Shown here in pieces: positions 8,089-17,630 of a stretch of 64,000 nucleotides of DNA (position 1 is its first letter; each line of letters begins with the position of its first letter). Position numbers and translations under genes: made by a program. The stretch is taken from contig OY776378.1 in the NCBI GenBank assembly GCA_963675575.1, positions 1,984,001 through 2,048,000 on the forward strand. Direction: 5' to 3'. The stretch comes from JAGLOK01 sp963675575 (GTDB taxonomy: Bacteria > Bacillota > Clostridia > Christensenellales > UMGS416). The notes under the pieces are model-generated. The model did no database searches and had not been told where the DNA came from. It saw only the letters and a program-made list of their open reading frames with translations.

Positions 8089-10311
8089 CTAAATTATATC
8101 ATGTGCATCAAGCTCCAGTACACAAGTGCTCTGATGGCGCGCATAGCTTCCCGCTTGGCTTATGAGCTCTTCCATTTCTTCTTGATACAGGTCTTCGTAA
8201 TATTTCACAAGCACCTGATAGCGGTACATCCCACGCAGTCTGTGATAGGGTGCGGGTGTCGCTTCCAGCATCAGCACTGTTTGTTGCAAATGTTCATTTT
8301 TGCCAAGCTCGGCTTTTAGATGCTCGGCTATTTGCTTCATGTCGTAAAAAGCGCTTTCCTTATCCTCATTGGCTATAACGTATCGCGAAAACTTCGCGAA
8401 CGGAGAAAACTGTCCAATTTCTCTAAGCTTAATTTCGCGATTATAAAATTCTTTGTAATCATGCGCGGCCGCGGCTTTTATGGCATAATGCTCCGGAGAA
8501 TATGTCTGAACCACGACATTTCCTTTAAGCCCCGCCCTCCCGGCTCTACCCGAAACCTGCGACACCAGCTGAAATGTTCGTTCAGCGGCATTCACATCAT
8601 TTACAAAAAGCGAAGTGTCGGCCGCTATTACCCCCACAAGGGTTACATGCGGATAATCCAAACCTTTGGCTATCATCTGCGTTCCGATTAGTATCTGCGC
8701 TTCACGGTTTGCAAACTTATCCAATATCGTAAGATGCGATTCCTTTTTCGTTGTAGTGTCCGCGTCCATCCTCAATGTTTTATAGTCCGGGAAAAGCTCT
8801 TCTATTTGCTCTTGTATTTTTTGTGTTCCCCCGCCAAAAAAACGTATCGCTTCACTTCCACATTGTGGGCACACAGCCGGGCTTTCAGAGGAATTCCCAC
8901 AATAATGGCATTGCAGATTCCCTGTCGCCTTATGATAGGTCATTGGCAAATCGCAAAACTCGCATTCGCACACATATCCGCACTCGCGGCAGGATACAAA
9001 CGTGGAATGCCCTCGCCTGTTTAAAAACAATATCGCCTGCTCTCCGCGTCCAAGGCACACGCCCAAAGCATCATAAAGTTCTTGGCTTATAACCTTTTTA
9101 TTGCCTTTTTTAAACTCTTCGCGCATGTCCACTATTTCAACTATCGGCATAAGCGCACTGCCTATCCTCTTGGGCATTTCCAAAAGATGATATTCGCCTT
9201 TTTTAGCGCGGTAATAGCTTACTACGGATGGAGTGGCGCTTCCCAGTACCAATGCTGCGTTATTGTCTTCGCATCGCTTTTTCGCCACTTCTATCGCGTC
9301 ATAGCGTGGTTTATTTTGAGAGCGGTAAGTGCCTTCATGCTCTTCGTCTATCACAATAAGGCCTATGTTTGTAAGCGGCGCAAATATAGCGGAGCGGGCG
9401 CCTATCGCAACCTTAGCTTTTCCGCTTCTAAGCCTTTGCCACTCGTCAAAGCGTTCCCCCGGTGAAAGCCTTGAGTGCAACACTGCCGCAAGGTCTGCAA
9501 AACGCGATGTGAACCTTCTTACCATCTGAGGTGTAAGCGATATCTCCGGAACAAGTATTATTACGTTTTTGCCCTGCTTTATGGCGTAATCCGCGCACTG
9601 CATATAAACTTCTGTCTTCCCTGAGCCTGTGACTCCATGAAGCAGACTTACCCCTCCGATTTCAATGTCACCCACAATCTTTTTTATCGCACTATCCTGA
9701 TCAATATTAGCTTTAAAATGGTCTTGATTCATGCGTTCAATGCGGCTGTAGGGTGTGCGATATTCACGTACCTTCGACATCTCTATATAGCCTTTTTCCT
9801 CAAGCGCCCGCAACACCTGCGAGCAGTTCGGGTACAGTTCATATATTTGCTTTACACTTATGGCTTCATCAAACTTGGCGATATATGAAAAAACTTCTTT
9901 TTGTTTCGCGCCCCTCAAGTCGTCCGCGGCATCCGCTTCCAGCACAGCCAAAGCGTAGCTTTCAATTTTCTTTTTAATCCGTCCTCCCCGCATTTGAGCA
10001 GGCATCATAACCCTAAGCGCGTCCACAAGAAGGCACTTATATTTATCCTTCATCCAAAAAGCCAAATCCAGTGCTTCCTGTGTTAGCGTCGGGACTTTGT
10101 CAAAGGATGATAAAATAGACTTGATTTTGTTTTTGGGTACTTCACTGTAATTTGAAATATCAATTACAAAGCCCTCGATTTTCCGCGGGCCAAAAGGTAT
10201 CGCAACACGCATTCCACGCGTAACATCCGTATCTTCGGGAATAAGATAATCAAATATTTTGTCGACATCGCTTGCCGCCACATCGACTATAACATTAGCG
10301 TAACGAGCCAT
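8089..10311 (-). CDS. priA: Primosomal replication-restart helicase PriA
   Basis: 3'-5' DNA helicase that reloads the replisome at collapsed forks. Over 740 residues it shows the N-terminal fork-binding domain, Walker A GVTGSGKTEVYM (about residue 225), Walker B IDEEHEGTY and motif III GSATPS. The eight-Cys double zinc site starts at CRECGYVCECEFC and ends in CPQCG. Helicase motifs V-VI (GTQMIAKGLDYPHVTLVG, QVSGRAGRAG) are intact. It begins 1 nt after the coaBC stop. Confidence 0.97.
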   Translation of the reverse strand: MARYANVIVDVAASDVDKIFDYLIPEDTDVTRGMRVAIPFGPRKIEGFVIDISNYSEVPKNKIKSILSSFDKVPTLTQEALDLAFWMKDKYKCLLVDALRVMMPAQMRGGRIKKKIESYALAVLEADAADDLRGAKQKEVFSYIAKFDEAISVKQIYELYPNCSQVLRALEEKGYIEMSKVREYRTPYSRIERMNQDHFKANIDQDSAIKKIVGDIEIGGVSLLHGVTGSGKTEVYMQCADYAIKQGKNVIILVPEISLTPQMVRRFTSRFADLAAVLHSRLSPGERFDEWQRLRSGKAKVAIGARSAIFAPLTNIGLIVIDEEHEGTYRSQNKPRYDAIEVAKKRCEDNNAALVLGSATPSVVSYYRAKKGEYHLLEMPKRIGSALMPIVEIVDMREEFKKGNKKVISQELYDALGVCLGRGEQAILFLNRRGHSTFVSCRECGYVCECEFCDLPMTYHKATGNLQCHYCGNSSESPAVCPQCGSEAIRFFGGGTQKIQEQIEELFPDYKTLRMDADTTTKKESHLTILDKFANREAQILIGTQMIAKGLDYPHVTLVGVIAADTSLFVNDVNAAERTFQLVSQVSGRAGRAGLKGNVVVQTYSPEHYAIKAAAAHDYKEFYNREIKLREIGQFSPFAKFSRYVIANEDKESAFYDMKQIAEHLKAELGKNEHLQQTVLMLEATPAPYHRLRGMYRYQVLVKYYEDLYQEEMEELISQAGSYARHQSTCVLELDAHDII

Positions 10312-10312
10312 C

Positions 10313-11497
10313 TTATGCGTCTATAAGAGCCTTTAACTCTTGTAATATGATTTTGGCGAGCTCTTTTTTGGGCATGATATCATAATTTGCGACATCCCCG
10401 CCCGCTTTTATTATGCTTACAATATTGGTATCCGCCGCAAAGCCTGCGCCTTCTTTTGTGATGTCGTTTGCCACCACCATATCGGCATTCTTTTTTTCAA
10501 GCTTTTCTTTGGCGTTTTCTATTAAATTTTGGCTTTCGGCGGCAAAGATAACTATTTTCTGATTATCTTTTATTTCGCCGACTTCCATAGCGATATCGCG
10601 CGTTTTAACAAGTTTTATTTCCATGCCATCATTCTTTTTAATCTTTTCGGCGCTTACGTTTTCAGGCGTAAAGTCGGCAGGAGCCGCGGCCGATATGAAA
10701 GCTTCGCAATCGCCAAATCGCGAAACCACAGCCTCGCGCATATCTTTTGAACTGGTTACTTGTATCAATTCAACGCCGTAAGGCACCGCCAAACCCACAG
10801 GCCCTGAAATCAAAGTGACTTCAGCTCCCATTTCAGCGGCGACCTCAGCTAGGGCATAGCCCATTTTCCCCGTGGAACGGTTTGTGATATATCTTACCGG
10901 ATCAATTTTTTCCACTGTAGGTCCGGCTGTAATCAATATTTTTTTTTCGGATAAAAATTCTTTTATCTCAAGCAACTCTTTTATTTTATCCACGATTTGC
11001 AGCGGCTCGCTCATGCGCCCGATATCATCGTCGCCGCATGCCAAAAGACCGCTTTCGGGCCCAACAAAATTAAAACCTCGGCTTTTAAGAGTTTCAATGT
11101 TTTTTTGCACCGCCGCGCTTTTATACATAGCGTTATTCATTGCGGGTGCGATTAATATTTTACTGGTAACAGCCATTGCTGTTGTTGTAAGCATGTCGTC
11201 GGCCACGCCGTTTGCCAGCTTTCCGATTACGTTTGCGGTGGCAGGAGCCACCACGAAAATATCGCATTTTTTGGCAAGCGAAATGTGCTCCACTTCCCAT
11301 GACGCGTCTCGGTCAAACATGTCGTGTACGACAGGGTTTCCCGAAAGCGTCTCAAGGGTGAGCGGCGAAATAAACTCCTTGGCGTTTTTTGTCATGATGC
11401 AATTTACATCTATGCCGCTTTTTTTAAGACGGCTGACAATTTCTGCTGATTTATATGCGGCAATACCGCCGCTTATTGCGACAACAACATTTCTCAT
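10313..11497 (-). CDS. coaBC: Bifunctional phosphopantothenoylcysteine decarboxylase / phosphopantothenate-cysteine ligase
   Basis: Performs two steps of coenzyme A synthesis. The N-terminal CoaC flavoprotein half (about 1-180) starts with AISGGIAAYKSAEIVSRL, carries the catalytic His in VEHISLA, PAMNNAMY, and the active-site Cys in GLLACGDDDIGRM. The C-terminal CoaB half (about 188-394) starts with ILITAGPTVEKIDPVR and has RYITNRSTGKMG for nucleotide and the lid segment EKIKKNDG. Length (394 aa) fits a full fusion. It lies 6 nt after rpoZ. Confidence 0.96.
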   Translation of the reverse strand: MRNVVVAISGGIAAYKSAEIVSRLKKSGIDVNCIMTKNAKEFISPLTLETLSGNPVVHDMFDRDASWEVEHISLAKKCDIFVVAPATANVIGKLANGVADDMLTTTAMAVTSKILIAPAMNNAMYKSAAVQKNIETLKSRGFNFVGPESGLLACGDDDIGRMSEPLQIVDKIKELLEIKEFLSEKKILITAGPTVEKIDPVRYITNRSTGKMGYALAEVAAEMGAEVTLISGPVGLAVPYGVELIQVTSSKDMREAVVSRFGDCEAFISAAAPADFTPENVSAEKIKKNDGMEIKLVKTRDIAMEVGEIKDNQKIVIFAAESQNLIENAKEKLEKKNADMVVANDITKEGAGFAADTNIVSIIKAGGDVANYDIMPKKELAKIILQELKALIDA

Positions 11498-11503
11498 AAG
11501 TCT

Positions 11504-11698
11504 TTATCTCTCGTAAGTCACTTTGCCTTCAAATACTTCTTGAGTGGCAACCAATACAGGTCTAAGGTATTCCGCGTCTGATGCAACCAACGGAGTCGCA
11601 CCTTCGATCAATTGTCTTGCCCTCTTTGCCACTTCCACTACAAGCGTGTATCTGCAATCCACGCCTTTCAATAATTCATCTATTGACGGATCAATCAT
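11504..11698 (-). CDS. rpoZ: RNA polymerase omega subunit
   Basis: Small RNA polymerase assembly subunit of 64 aa. It shows the family core: an N-terminal DPSIDELL, then CRYTLVVEVAKRARQL, which corresponds to the conserved R(Y/F)xLvxxxAKRARQL helix that clamps beta-prime. It overlaps gmk by 8 nt, and the gmk-rpoZ-coaBC order is the standard Firmicutes one. Confidence 0.93.
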   Translation of the reverse strand: MIDPSIDELLKGVDCRYTLVVEVAKRARQLIEGATPLVASDAEYLRPVLVATQEVFEGKVTYER

Positions 11699-12305
11699 TT
11701 ATATCACCCTCCTTTAAAAATTTTAGAAATTCTTTTTGATTCTCATAGCGGCACTTATGCGCCTCAATTATGTGGATTATTTTTAACGTCGCTTTTTCCA
11801 CTTCATCGTTTACAACGATATAATCATAATTTATCGCCATATCGATTTCGTCACGAGCGGCGGATGTTCTCTTTCTAAGCTGTTCTTCAGTTTCGCTTTT
11901 CCTGCCCTTTAGCCTCTTATATAACTCAGAGAGCGAAGGCGGAACGATAAAAATAAGCAAAGCGTCCGGCGCGGATTTTTTAACCTGCATCGCGCCCTGC
12001 ATTTCTATTTCAAGCACCACATCGTTTGTTTCAAGCCATTTATCAACATACTCTTTTGGTGTGCCGTAGTAATTATCATAAGCTTTAGCATATTCCAAGA
12101 ACTTGTTTTCATCAATCATTTTTTCAAATTCGCCATGAGTTATAAAAAAATAATTTTCGCCATGCACTTCCATGTTCCTTGGACTGCGGGTAGTTGCGGA
12201 AACTGAAAGTTTTATATCTTTTTTGAGTTCACAGAGTTTCCTGACCAAAGTTCCTTTGCCCGCCCCGGACGGGCCGCTTATAACTATAAGCTGTGTTTTA
12301 TCCAT
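11691..12305 (-). CDS. gmk: Guanylate kinase
   Basis: Phosphorylates GMP to GDP. The P-loop is GPSGAGKGTLVRKL near residue 10. GMP-binding motifs are SATTRSPR and GENYFF, and the LID region is KGRKSETEEQLRKR. The 204-residue length is normal. It overlaps the remA stop and the rpoZ start by 8 nt each, so the three are coupled. Confidence 0.96.
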   Translation of the reverse strand: MDKTQLIVISGPSGAGKGTLVRKLCELKKDIKLSVSATTRSPRNMEVHGENYFFITHGEFEKMIDENKFLEYAKAYDNYYGTPKEYVDKWLETNDVVLEIEMQGAMQVKKSAPDALLIFIVPPSLSELYKRLKGRKSETEEQLRKRTSAARDEIDMAINYDYIVVNDEVEKATLKIIHIIEAHKCRYENQKEFLKFLKEGDIND

Positions 12306-12558
12306 TAAGACTATCCTCGTTTACATCAAATCTATTTGCTACAGTTTCCGGCTGAAGAGATGAAAGTATTACATGCTCGCTGTCCATAACCAAAACTGCT
12401 CGTGTTCGCCTTCCGTGTGTCGCATCAACCAGTTTTCTAGAATCCCTCGCGTCCTGTATCAAGCGCTTTATCGGCGCGGATTCGGGGCTTACTATAGAAA
12501 TGAGCCTGCTCGCCGATATCATGTTTCCAAACCCTACATTTATAAGTTTTATGCTCAT
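12298..12558 (-). CDS. remA: Extracellular matrix regulator RemA (DUF370)
   Basis: An 86-residue DUF370 protein. The start MSIKLINVGFGNMISASRLISIVSPESAPIK and the block ATHGRRTRAVLVMDSEHVILS with the Arg-rich DNA-contact loop are strongly conserved. In Bacillus subtilis RemA is a ring-forming DNA-binding activator of matrix genes. Here its position between yicC and gmk matches many Firmicutes, so I use the symbol for the family. Its targets in this organism are not visible. Confidence 0.9.
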   Translation of the reverse strand: MSIKLINVGFGNMISASRLISIVSPESAPIKRLIQDARDSRKLVDATHGRRTRAVLVMDSEHVILSSLQPETVANRFDVNEDSLNG

Positions 12559-12566
12559 AGCGTCAC

Positions 12567-13448
12567 CTACTCCGCGTTTTGAACCTGTTCGCGTATTTTT
12601 TCCACCGTGTTTTTCATTTGAAGCGCCGTGTTTGTAATATCTATATCATTTGCCTTGGAGCATATCGTGTTGGATTCCCTGTTAAGTTCCTGAACCATAA
12701 AGTCCAAGCTTCTTCCGACAGCGCCTTCTTCTTCGCACTTGCTTTTAAATTCTGTTATATGGCTTTTAAGACGAGATATCTCTTCAGCTATCGAGCTTTT
12801 ATCGCAATACATAGCAATTTCACCCAACATACGGGGTTCATCGATTACCCCATTTGTTCCTTCCAGCATATCGCCAACTCGCTGTATCAATTTTTCTTTA
12901 TACACTATCGGCACTTGCGGTGCTTTTTCTTCTACTGTTTTAAGTAAATCCGCAAGAAGGTTTATATTTGAAAGCAAATCTTGTTTAAGTGCGGCGCCTT
13001 CTCTTTCGCGCATAGTTGTAAGCCCTTGCAAAGCTTCTTCAAGCGCGTCGGATAAAAGATTGTTAATCGCCTCTTCGTCTTCCTCTCCTTCACTAATTAT
13101 AAGCACTTCGTTCATCTTTGCAATTTTGGCTGCCGTTATATCATTTCTGGCGCTGGTTAATAATTTAATTTCTTTAAGCGCGTTAAAATACGCCATAGCC
13201 AATCCTTTGTCAATGCTGATTTGCTTCGCGTCTTCCCGAAGATTCTTATAATAAATATAGACATCTACATGGCCGCGTGCTAAATTTTCTTTTAGTTTAT
13301 TTCTCACCAGCTCTTCACATTGAGAAAGAGCTCTCGGCACTCTAATATTCATGTCTAAATACCTGTGATTAACAGATTTTAGCTCCAAAGATATTTTTCT
13401 TCCATCATGCTCAATATTTGCTCGACCGAAACCTGTCATACTTTTCAA
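12567..13448 (-). CDS. yicC: YicC-family endoribonuclease (TTG start)
   Basis: A 293-residue YicC/YloC protein, a family recently shown to have RNase activity on small or structured RNA. The N-terminus KSMTGFGRA and C-terminal signature GRSLDFMVQELNRESNTICSKA are diagnostic. The start codon is TTG, 7 nt after an AAGGTG ribosome site; the internal Met three codons on lacks a site. It is the first gene of the long minus-strand cluster and has a promoter about 37 nt upstream. Confidence 0.92.
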   Translation of the reverse strand: MKSMTGFGRANIEHDGRKISLELKSVNHRYLDMNIRVPRALSQCEELVRNKLKENLARGHVDVYIYYKNLREDAKQISIDKGLAMAYFNALKEIKLLTSARNDITAAKIAKMNEVLIISEGEEDEEAINNLLSDALEEALQGLTTMREREGAALKQDLLSNINLLADLLKTVEEKAPQVPIVYKEKLIQRVGDMLEGTNGVIDEPRMLGEIAMYCDKSSIAEEISRLKSHITEFKSKCEEEGAVGRSLDFMVQELNRESNTICSKANDIDITNTALQMKNTVEKIREQVQNAE

Positions 13449-13484
13449 AATAATACACCTTTTTCACTTTTCGTTTCTAAAAAT

Positions 13485-13490
13485 ATTATA
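13485..13490 (-). promoter_or_regulatory. Promoter of the yicC-to-thiN cluster
   Basis: The minus strand shows TATGCTATAAT, an extended -10 (TGn-TATAAT) ending about 37 nt before the yicC start. The -35 region is weak. It is the only good promoter seen ahead of yicC, so it probably serves the 15-gene cluster. Confidence 0.6.
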
Positions 13491-13499
13491 GCATAAAGA

Positions 13500-13684
13500 A
13501 AGTTGAATTTGTTGAATTTTCTATAAACGAATCTCTATTTTCTTTTATTTTCTTTGAAATGCTCCGTTTTTTGCGGGTTTTTGATTAGATATTCTTTTCC
13601 GGCCCTACAATATTTGGTTCTTCGGCAGGATGGAGGTGGCTGCCTCAGGCGCGGCGAGTCCTTTGATACGAAAAAATATTGGAA
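13500..13684. other. Intergenic region with a GC-richer island
   Basis: Between the K+ channel gene and the yicC promoter. About 13600-13665 is clearly richer in G and C than its AT-rich flanks and has no ribosome site or start linked to an open frame. I could not match it to a known RNA. It may be an eroded gene or a dispersed repeat. Confidence 0.3.
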
Positions 13685-14404
13685 CTATTCAATCTCTGCT
13701 TCTTCATCACCGCCATTTTTCATCTCCTTGATAAAGCCTGCCGTAATCACACCAGATGGCAAAGCCACTATCGCTATCCCAAAGAAAGACGAAACCATGC
13801 TAACAATCCTGCCTCCGACTGTAACCGGGTAAATATCGCCATAACCTACTGTGGTCAATGCTGTAGTCGCCCAATACAACGCTTCAAAAAAATTATCAAA
13901 ACTTTCCGGCTCAACAGAGAATATAAACAACGCCGAAACCACTATATAAAACAGTGCGCACAAGAGCAGTGACCAAAGTATTACTGCGTTGCTTTTTATC
14001 ACTTTACTAATTCGAATGAAACTTTTTGAATATCTTAAAGATTTGAAAATTCTAAGCGCCTTAAAAACCCTAAATATTTTTAACAATCTAAATGCTCGGC
14101 TAACAATATTGAAAGATGGTAAGATAGCCAATAAATCCAAAATTGCAAGCGGAGTAAACGGGTATATCATAAAGGAGGCCTTCTTTTTAATCTTCATATC
14201 CGCAGTGAGCCATCTTAAAAGATAGTCAATGATAAAGACAACAACGCAAATATAATCCACTACTAATAAAGTTGGGCTCATTACTTTGAATGTCAACGGA
14301 ACTATGCTTACAAATATTATTACTAAAAGAAAAATATCATATATTTTGCTTAACAAATCATTCCCGTTGTATTTATCAGTGATTTCAAATAATCTTTTTC
14401 TCAT
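13685..14404 (-). CDS. Voltage-gated K+ channel, 6-TM
   Basis: A 239-residue ion transport protein. Four hydrophobic segments (S1-S4) are followed by S5, a pore loop and S6. The selectivity filter is TTVGYGDIYP. The S4 segment FRLLKIFRVFKALRIFKSLRY has Arg or Lys at about every third residue, a real voltage sensor. No C-terminal cyclic-nucleotide or RCK domain is present; the protein ends in an acidic tail. It stands alone between other transcription units. Confidence 0.9.
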   Translation of the reverse strand: MRKRLFEITDKYNGNDLLSKIYDIFLLVIIFVSIVPLTFKVMSPTLLVVDYICVVVFIIDYLLRWLTADMKIKKKASFMIYPFTPLAILDLLAILPSFNIVSRAFRLLKIFRVFKALRIFKSLRYSKSFIRISKVIKSNAVILWSLLLCALFYIVVSALFIFSVEPESFDNFFEALYWATTALTTVGYGDIYPVTVGGRIVSMVSSFFGIAIVALPSGVITAGFIKEMKNGGDEEAEIE

Positions 14405-14614
14405 AATCCTATACCTCTATAGCATAATATGAATGATATTTTTTGCTTTATGCGAGAAACTATTTAAGCCAAAATAAAAGAGTTCTCAAAATACTTGTAA
14501 AGCGTCATGACTACTGCAACGCACGAGTGCATGAAAACTTTGCAAAACTTCGTGAGGTTCCAAATTCAGGACGAGAGCTTACAAAACGCAAGTGACCGAC
14601 TTGTTTTAAATACC

Positions 14615-14632
14615 GGGCAGAAATTGCCCATT
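14615..14632 (-). terminator. Weak hairpin after the AIR synthase gene
   Basis: GGGCA / TGCCC arms with a 5-nt loop start a few bases after the stop codon at 14634. The U-run on the minus transcript is poor (GGTATTT), so termination may be weak. The rest of 14405-14614 holds nothing I recognise. Confidence 0.35.
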
Positions 14633-14633
14633 T

Positions 14634-15626
14634 TTAAGTGCTCGCAATTACCTTATACAATTCATCCTTATCAGGCGGCATCACTTCAAACGGCACGCCC
14701 CCCCTAACAGCCCTGATATTCCCCTGCTTAAACTGCCCCACCACATAAGCGGGAATGCCGTTTGCAAGCAGTTCATCCACCACAGTCTTTCCATCAGAAG
14801 CGGCAATCAGCATACAGCCGGAAGATATCAGGCGGAACACATCAAGGTCAAGCTTGCCGCATATTTTCGCCGTAGCGCTGAGGACTTTCACTTTATCAAG
14901 GTTAATGAGCGCCCCTATATTTGACGCTGTGCACATCTCATGCAGAGCGCCAAGTACCCCGCCTTCGGTAACATCGTGCATAGCTGTAACAGGTAAATTT
15001 CGGGCAAGCGTCCCCTCTTTTATAACAGAGATTTCTTTGCCCAAAGCCACAGCGCCTTCTATCTCCTGTTCGGTTAAAACATCTTCTATAAGATGGCGAA
15101 AATCAGAGGCTATTATGCTTGTGCCTTCCATTCCGGCGTATTTCGTGAGAATTATTGCGTCCTTTTCCTTTGCCCCGCCTGCGGAAAAATACTTACCGCC
15201 TTCTGCTTTTCCTATTACGGTGGCAGAAAGAACTATGCGATTTACAGCGTCGGTAAACTCCGTATGTCCGCCGATTATTTCGACATTAAGCTTTGCCGCT
15301 GCGCTTTGTGCGTCATCTACAATTTGTTTTATGTCCGAAAGGCTCGCGTCCGGCGGTGCCAGTATGGTAAGCAATAGACCTATGGGTTCAGCTCCCGCGG
15401 CGGCAGCGTCATTGCAGCACACATGAACAGCCAGCGTACCTGCATTGTGACTGGCGGCTGTTATAGGATCGGTGGAAAGAACCACCACATCATCGCCTAC
15501 CTTAATACCTCCGCAGTCTATACCTATACCCGGACGCATCACAACATCATCACGCTTTTTGCCTATTCCGTTTAGAACGATTTCCTCTAGTTCGCGGTTT
15601 GTAAGCTTTCCTATCTTCTTTTCCAT
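14634..15626 (-). CDS. AIR synthase / HypE-like ATP-binding protein
   Basis: A 330-residue member of the PurM/HypE/SelD/ThiL superfamily. The N-terminal half has the ATP/metal-binding motif GDDVVVLSTDPIT and HVCCNDAAAAGAEP; the C-terminal half has HDVTEGGVLGALHEM. HypE makes the cyanide ligand of NiFe hydrogenases, but no other hyp gene lies nearby and no hydrogenase is visible. This standalone clade is common in Clostridia with no proven reaction. Its ATG directly follows the ligA stop codon, so it is co-translated with a DNA ligase. Confidence 0.75.
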   Translation of the reverse strand: MEKKIGKLTNRELEEIVLNGIGKKRDDVVMRPGIGIDCGGIKVGDDVVVLSTDPITAASHNAGTLAVHVCCNDAAAAGAEPIGLLLTILAPPDASLSDIKQIVDDAQSAAAKLNVEIIGGHTEFTDAVNRIVLSATVIGKAEGGKYFSAGGAKEKDAIILTKYAGMEGTSIIASDFRHLIEDVLTEQEIEGAVALGKEISVIKEGTLARNLPVTAMHDVTEGGVLGALHEMCTASNIGALINLDKVKVLSATAKICGKLDLDVFRLISSGCMLIAASDGKTVVDELLANGIPAYVVGQFKQGNIRAVRGGVPFEVMPPDKDELYKVIAST

Positions 15627-17612
15627 TTATAACATTTCCTTAAATTCATCTAAGTTAATAACTTTCACTCCAAGCGATTGCGCCTTTTCAAGCTTGCTGC
15701 CCGCGTTTTCTCCGGCAAGCACAAAGTTCGTGTTTTTCGACACCGACGATGATACTTTTCCGCCGTTTCTCTTTATAATTTCGCTAGTCTCTTCCCGCGA
15801 CATTCCGTCAAGCGTCCCCGTCAAAACAAATGTTTTGCCTTCAAATATGCTGGAATCATTTTCAACCGGGCCAATCGGGGTTACCCCCGCTTCAAGAAGC
15901 TCCGCTATCGTTTTTCGCGTCGTTTCATCGCCGAAAAACTCAACTATCGAACATGCCACAACACCCCCGATATCACGAATACCGATAAGAGTTTCTTCCT
16001 CGGCTTCCATTACAGCATCAAGTGTTTTGAAGTTTTTCGCCAAATCTTCGGCTGTTTTTTGTCCGACGTTTGGTATCCCCAGCGCGAAAATAAAGCGGTT
16101 AAGACTTATTTTTTTCTTTTCTTCGATTGCATCCAGTATATTTTGAGCTTTCTTTTCCTTAAATCCTTCAAGCGTAAGCAAATCTTCTTTTTTCAAATGA
16201 TATAAATCGCTGAGCGACTTAAGTCCGAGATTTTCGTAAAGAGTTTGCGCAGTCTTTCCCGAAAGAGTTTCGATGTCCATTGCGTTTCGTGACACGTAAT
16301 GCGCGATTTTGTTTACCACCTGTGCAGGACAAGCAAGAGAATTTGGGCAAAAAAGATGCGCCCCCACTTCCTCAGTTTTGTGCCCGCATTCCGGGCAGGC
16401 TGAAGGCGGTGATATCTCTTCGCCTTGTATATCATCTTCATTGAGAATCCCCATGATTTCCGGGATTACATCGTTAGAGCGGCGTACAATGACTTGAGCG
16501 CCGATACGCACTTTCTTTTTCAATATATCGCCGTAATTGTTTAGCGTAGCGCGACTGACGGTCACTCCTCCTATATCGCACGGCTCGAGTTCAGCTACGG
16601 GTGTAATCCTCCCCGTTCTGCCCACCTGCCACGTGATATCAAGCAGCTTTGTGGACACTTCCTGCGCTTTAAACTTATACGCCATAGCCCATCTGGGAAA
16701 ACGGTTCGTATATCCCAGTATCTCCCGAAGCCTGTAATCCGTAACTTTTACCACCATACCGTCAGCTAGAAAGTCAAGCTTTTGAAGCTTATCTTGAGTG
16801 TTTATTATCTCTTCAGACAGCTCTTCAATATTATCAAAAACTTTATAATAATCGCTTGTTGGAAGCTTCATTTTGTGTATGAAGTCCATCATTTGAGTGT
16901 GATTTGATATCTCTTTGCCTTCTAATGTGGATATTTGATAAAAGAAAGCGTCCAGTTTTCTTTGCGCAGTTATTTTAGAATCTAAATTGCGCAAAGCACC
17001 CGCAGCTCCGTTTCTTGCATTCTTTAGAGGCTCATCTGCGGTTTCATTATATTTTTTAAGCACGGACAGACGAATTATTCCCTCTCCCTGCACTTCCATA
17101 AGCCCATCAAAATCTATTTCAAGCGGAATAGTCCGTATTGTTTTGACTTGCGGTAAAATCGCTTCTCCCGTCACACCATTTCCGCGCGTGGCGGCTTGCA
17201 CAAGGCGCCCACCGTCATATGTGAGGTTTATTGTGAGACCATCAAATTTATATTCAAGGGCGTATTTGACAGGGGAAAGTTTTTCTCCGGATTCCGCCTC
17301 AAAATCCGATAATATTTTTTTTATGCGTTTCTCCCAAGAGTAAAGCTCCTCTATGCTTTTACACTTGTCGAGCGACCATAATCGATTTATATGCCTGTGG
17401 CTTTGAAATTTTTTTAGTGGCTGCCCCCCCACTCTGTTGGTGGGAGATATGTCAAGCACTGTGCCCGTCTTTTTTTCAAGCTCCAAAAGCTCATCATAAA
17501 GAGTGTCATATTCTGCATCGGTCACTAGCACTTTATCGTGTTCATAATATGATTGCGCATATTTGTTGAGGAGCCTTGACAGCTCCTCCATTTTTTTTAT
17601 ATCAGTTTCCAA
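15627..17612 (-). CDS. ligA: NAD+-dependent DNA ligase
   Basis: Seals nicks in replication and repair. It has the N-terminal Ia NMN-binding domain, the adenylated lysine in LEYKFDGLTINL (KxDG motif, about residue 118) and an OB-fold. The four-Cys zinc finger runs from CPECGHKT to CPNSLACPAQ. HhH repeats follow, then a C-terminal BRCT domain (GKTFVLTGTLDGMSREE, about 585-661). At 661 aa it is full length. It follows pcrA by 18 nt, the usual Firmicutes pairing. Confidence 0.97.
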   Translation of the reverse strand: METDIKKMEELSRLLNKYAQSYYEHDKVLVTDAEYDTLYDELLELEKKTGTVLDISPTNRVGGQPLKKFQSHRHINRLWSLDKCKSIEELYSWEKRIKKILSDFEAESGEKLSPVKYALEYKFDGLTINLTYDGGRLVQAATRGNGVTGEAILPQVKTIRTIPLEIDFDGLMEVQGEGIIRLSVLKKYNETADEPLKNARNGAAGALRNLDSKITAQRKLDAFFYQISTLEGKEISNHTQMMDFIHKMKLPTSDYYKVFDNIEELSEEIINTQDKLQKLDFLADGMVVKVTDYRLREILGYTNRFPRWAMAYKFKAQEVSTKLLDITWQVGRTGRITPVAELEPCDIGGVTVSRATLNNYGDILKKKVRIGAQVIVRRSNDVIPEIMGILNEDDIQGEEISPPSACPECGHKTEEVGAHLFCPNSLACPAQVVNKIAHYVSRNAMDIETLSGKTAQTLYENLGLKSLSDLYHLKKEDLLTLEGFKEKKAQNILDAIEEKKKISLNRFIFALGIPNVGQKTAEDLAKNFKTLDAVMEAEEETLIGIRDIGGVVACSIVEFFGDETTRKTIAELLEAGVTPIGPVENDSSIFEGKTFVLTGTLDGMSREETSEIIKRNGGKVSSSVSKNTNFVLAGENAGSKLEKAQSLGVKVINLDEFKEML

Positions 17613-17630
17613 ACAAGTCCCTCCGGAGAA

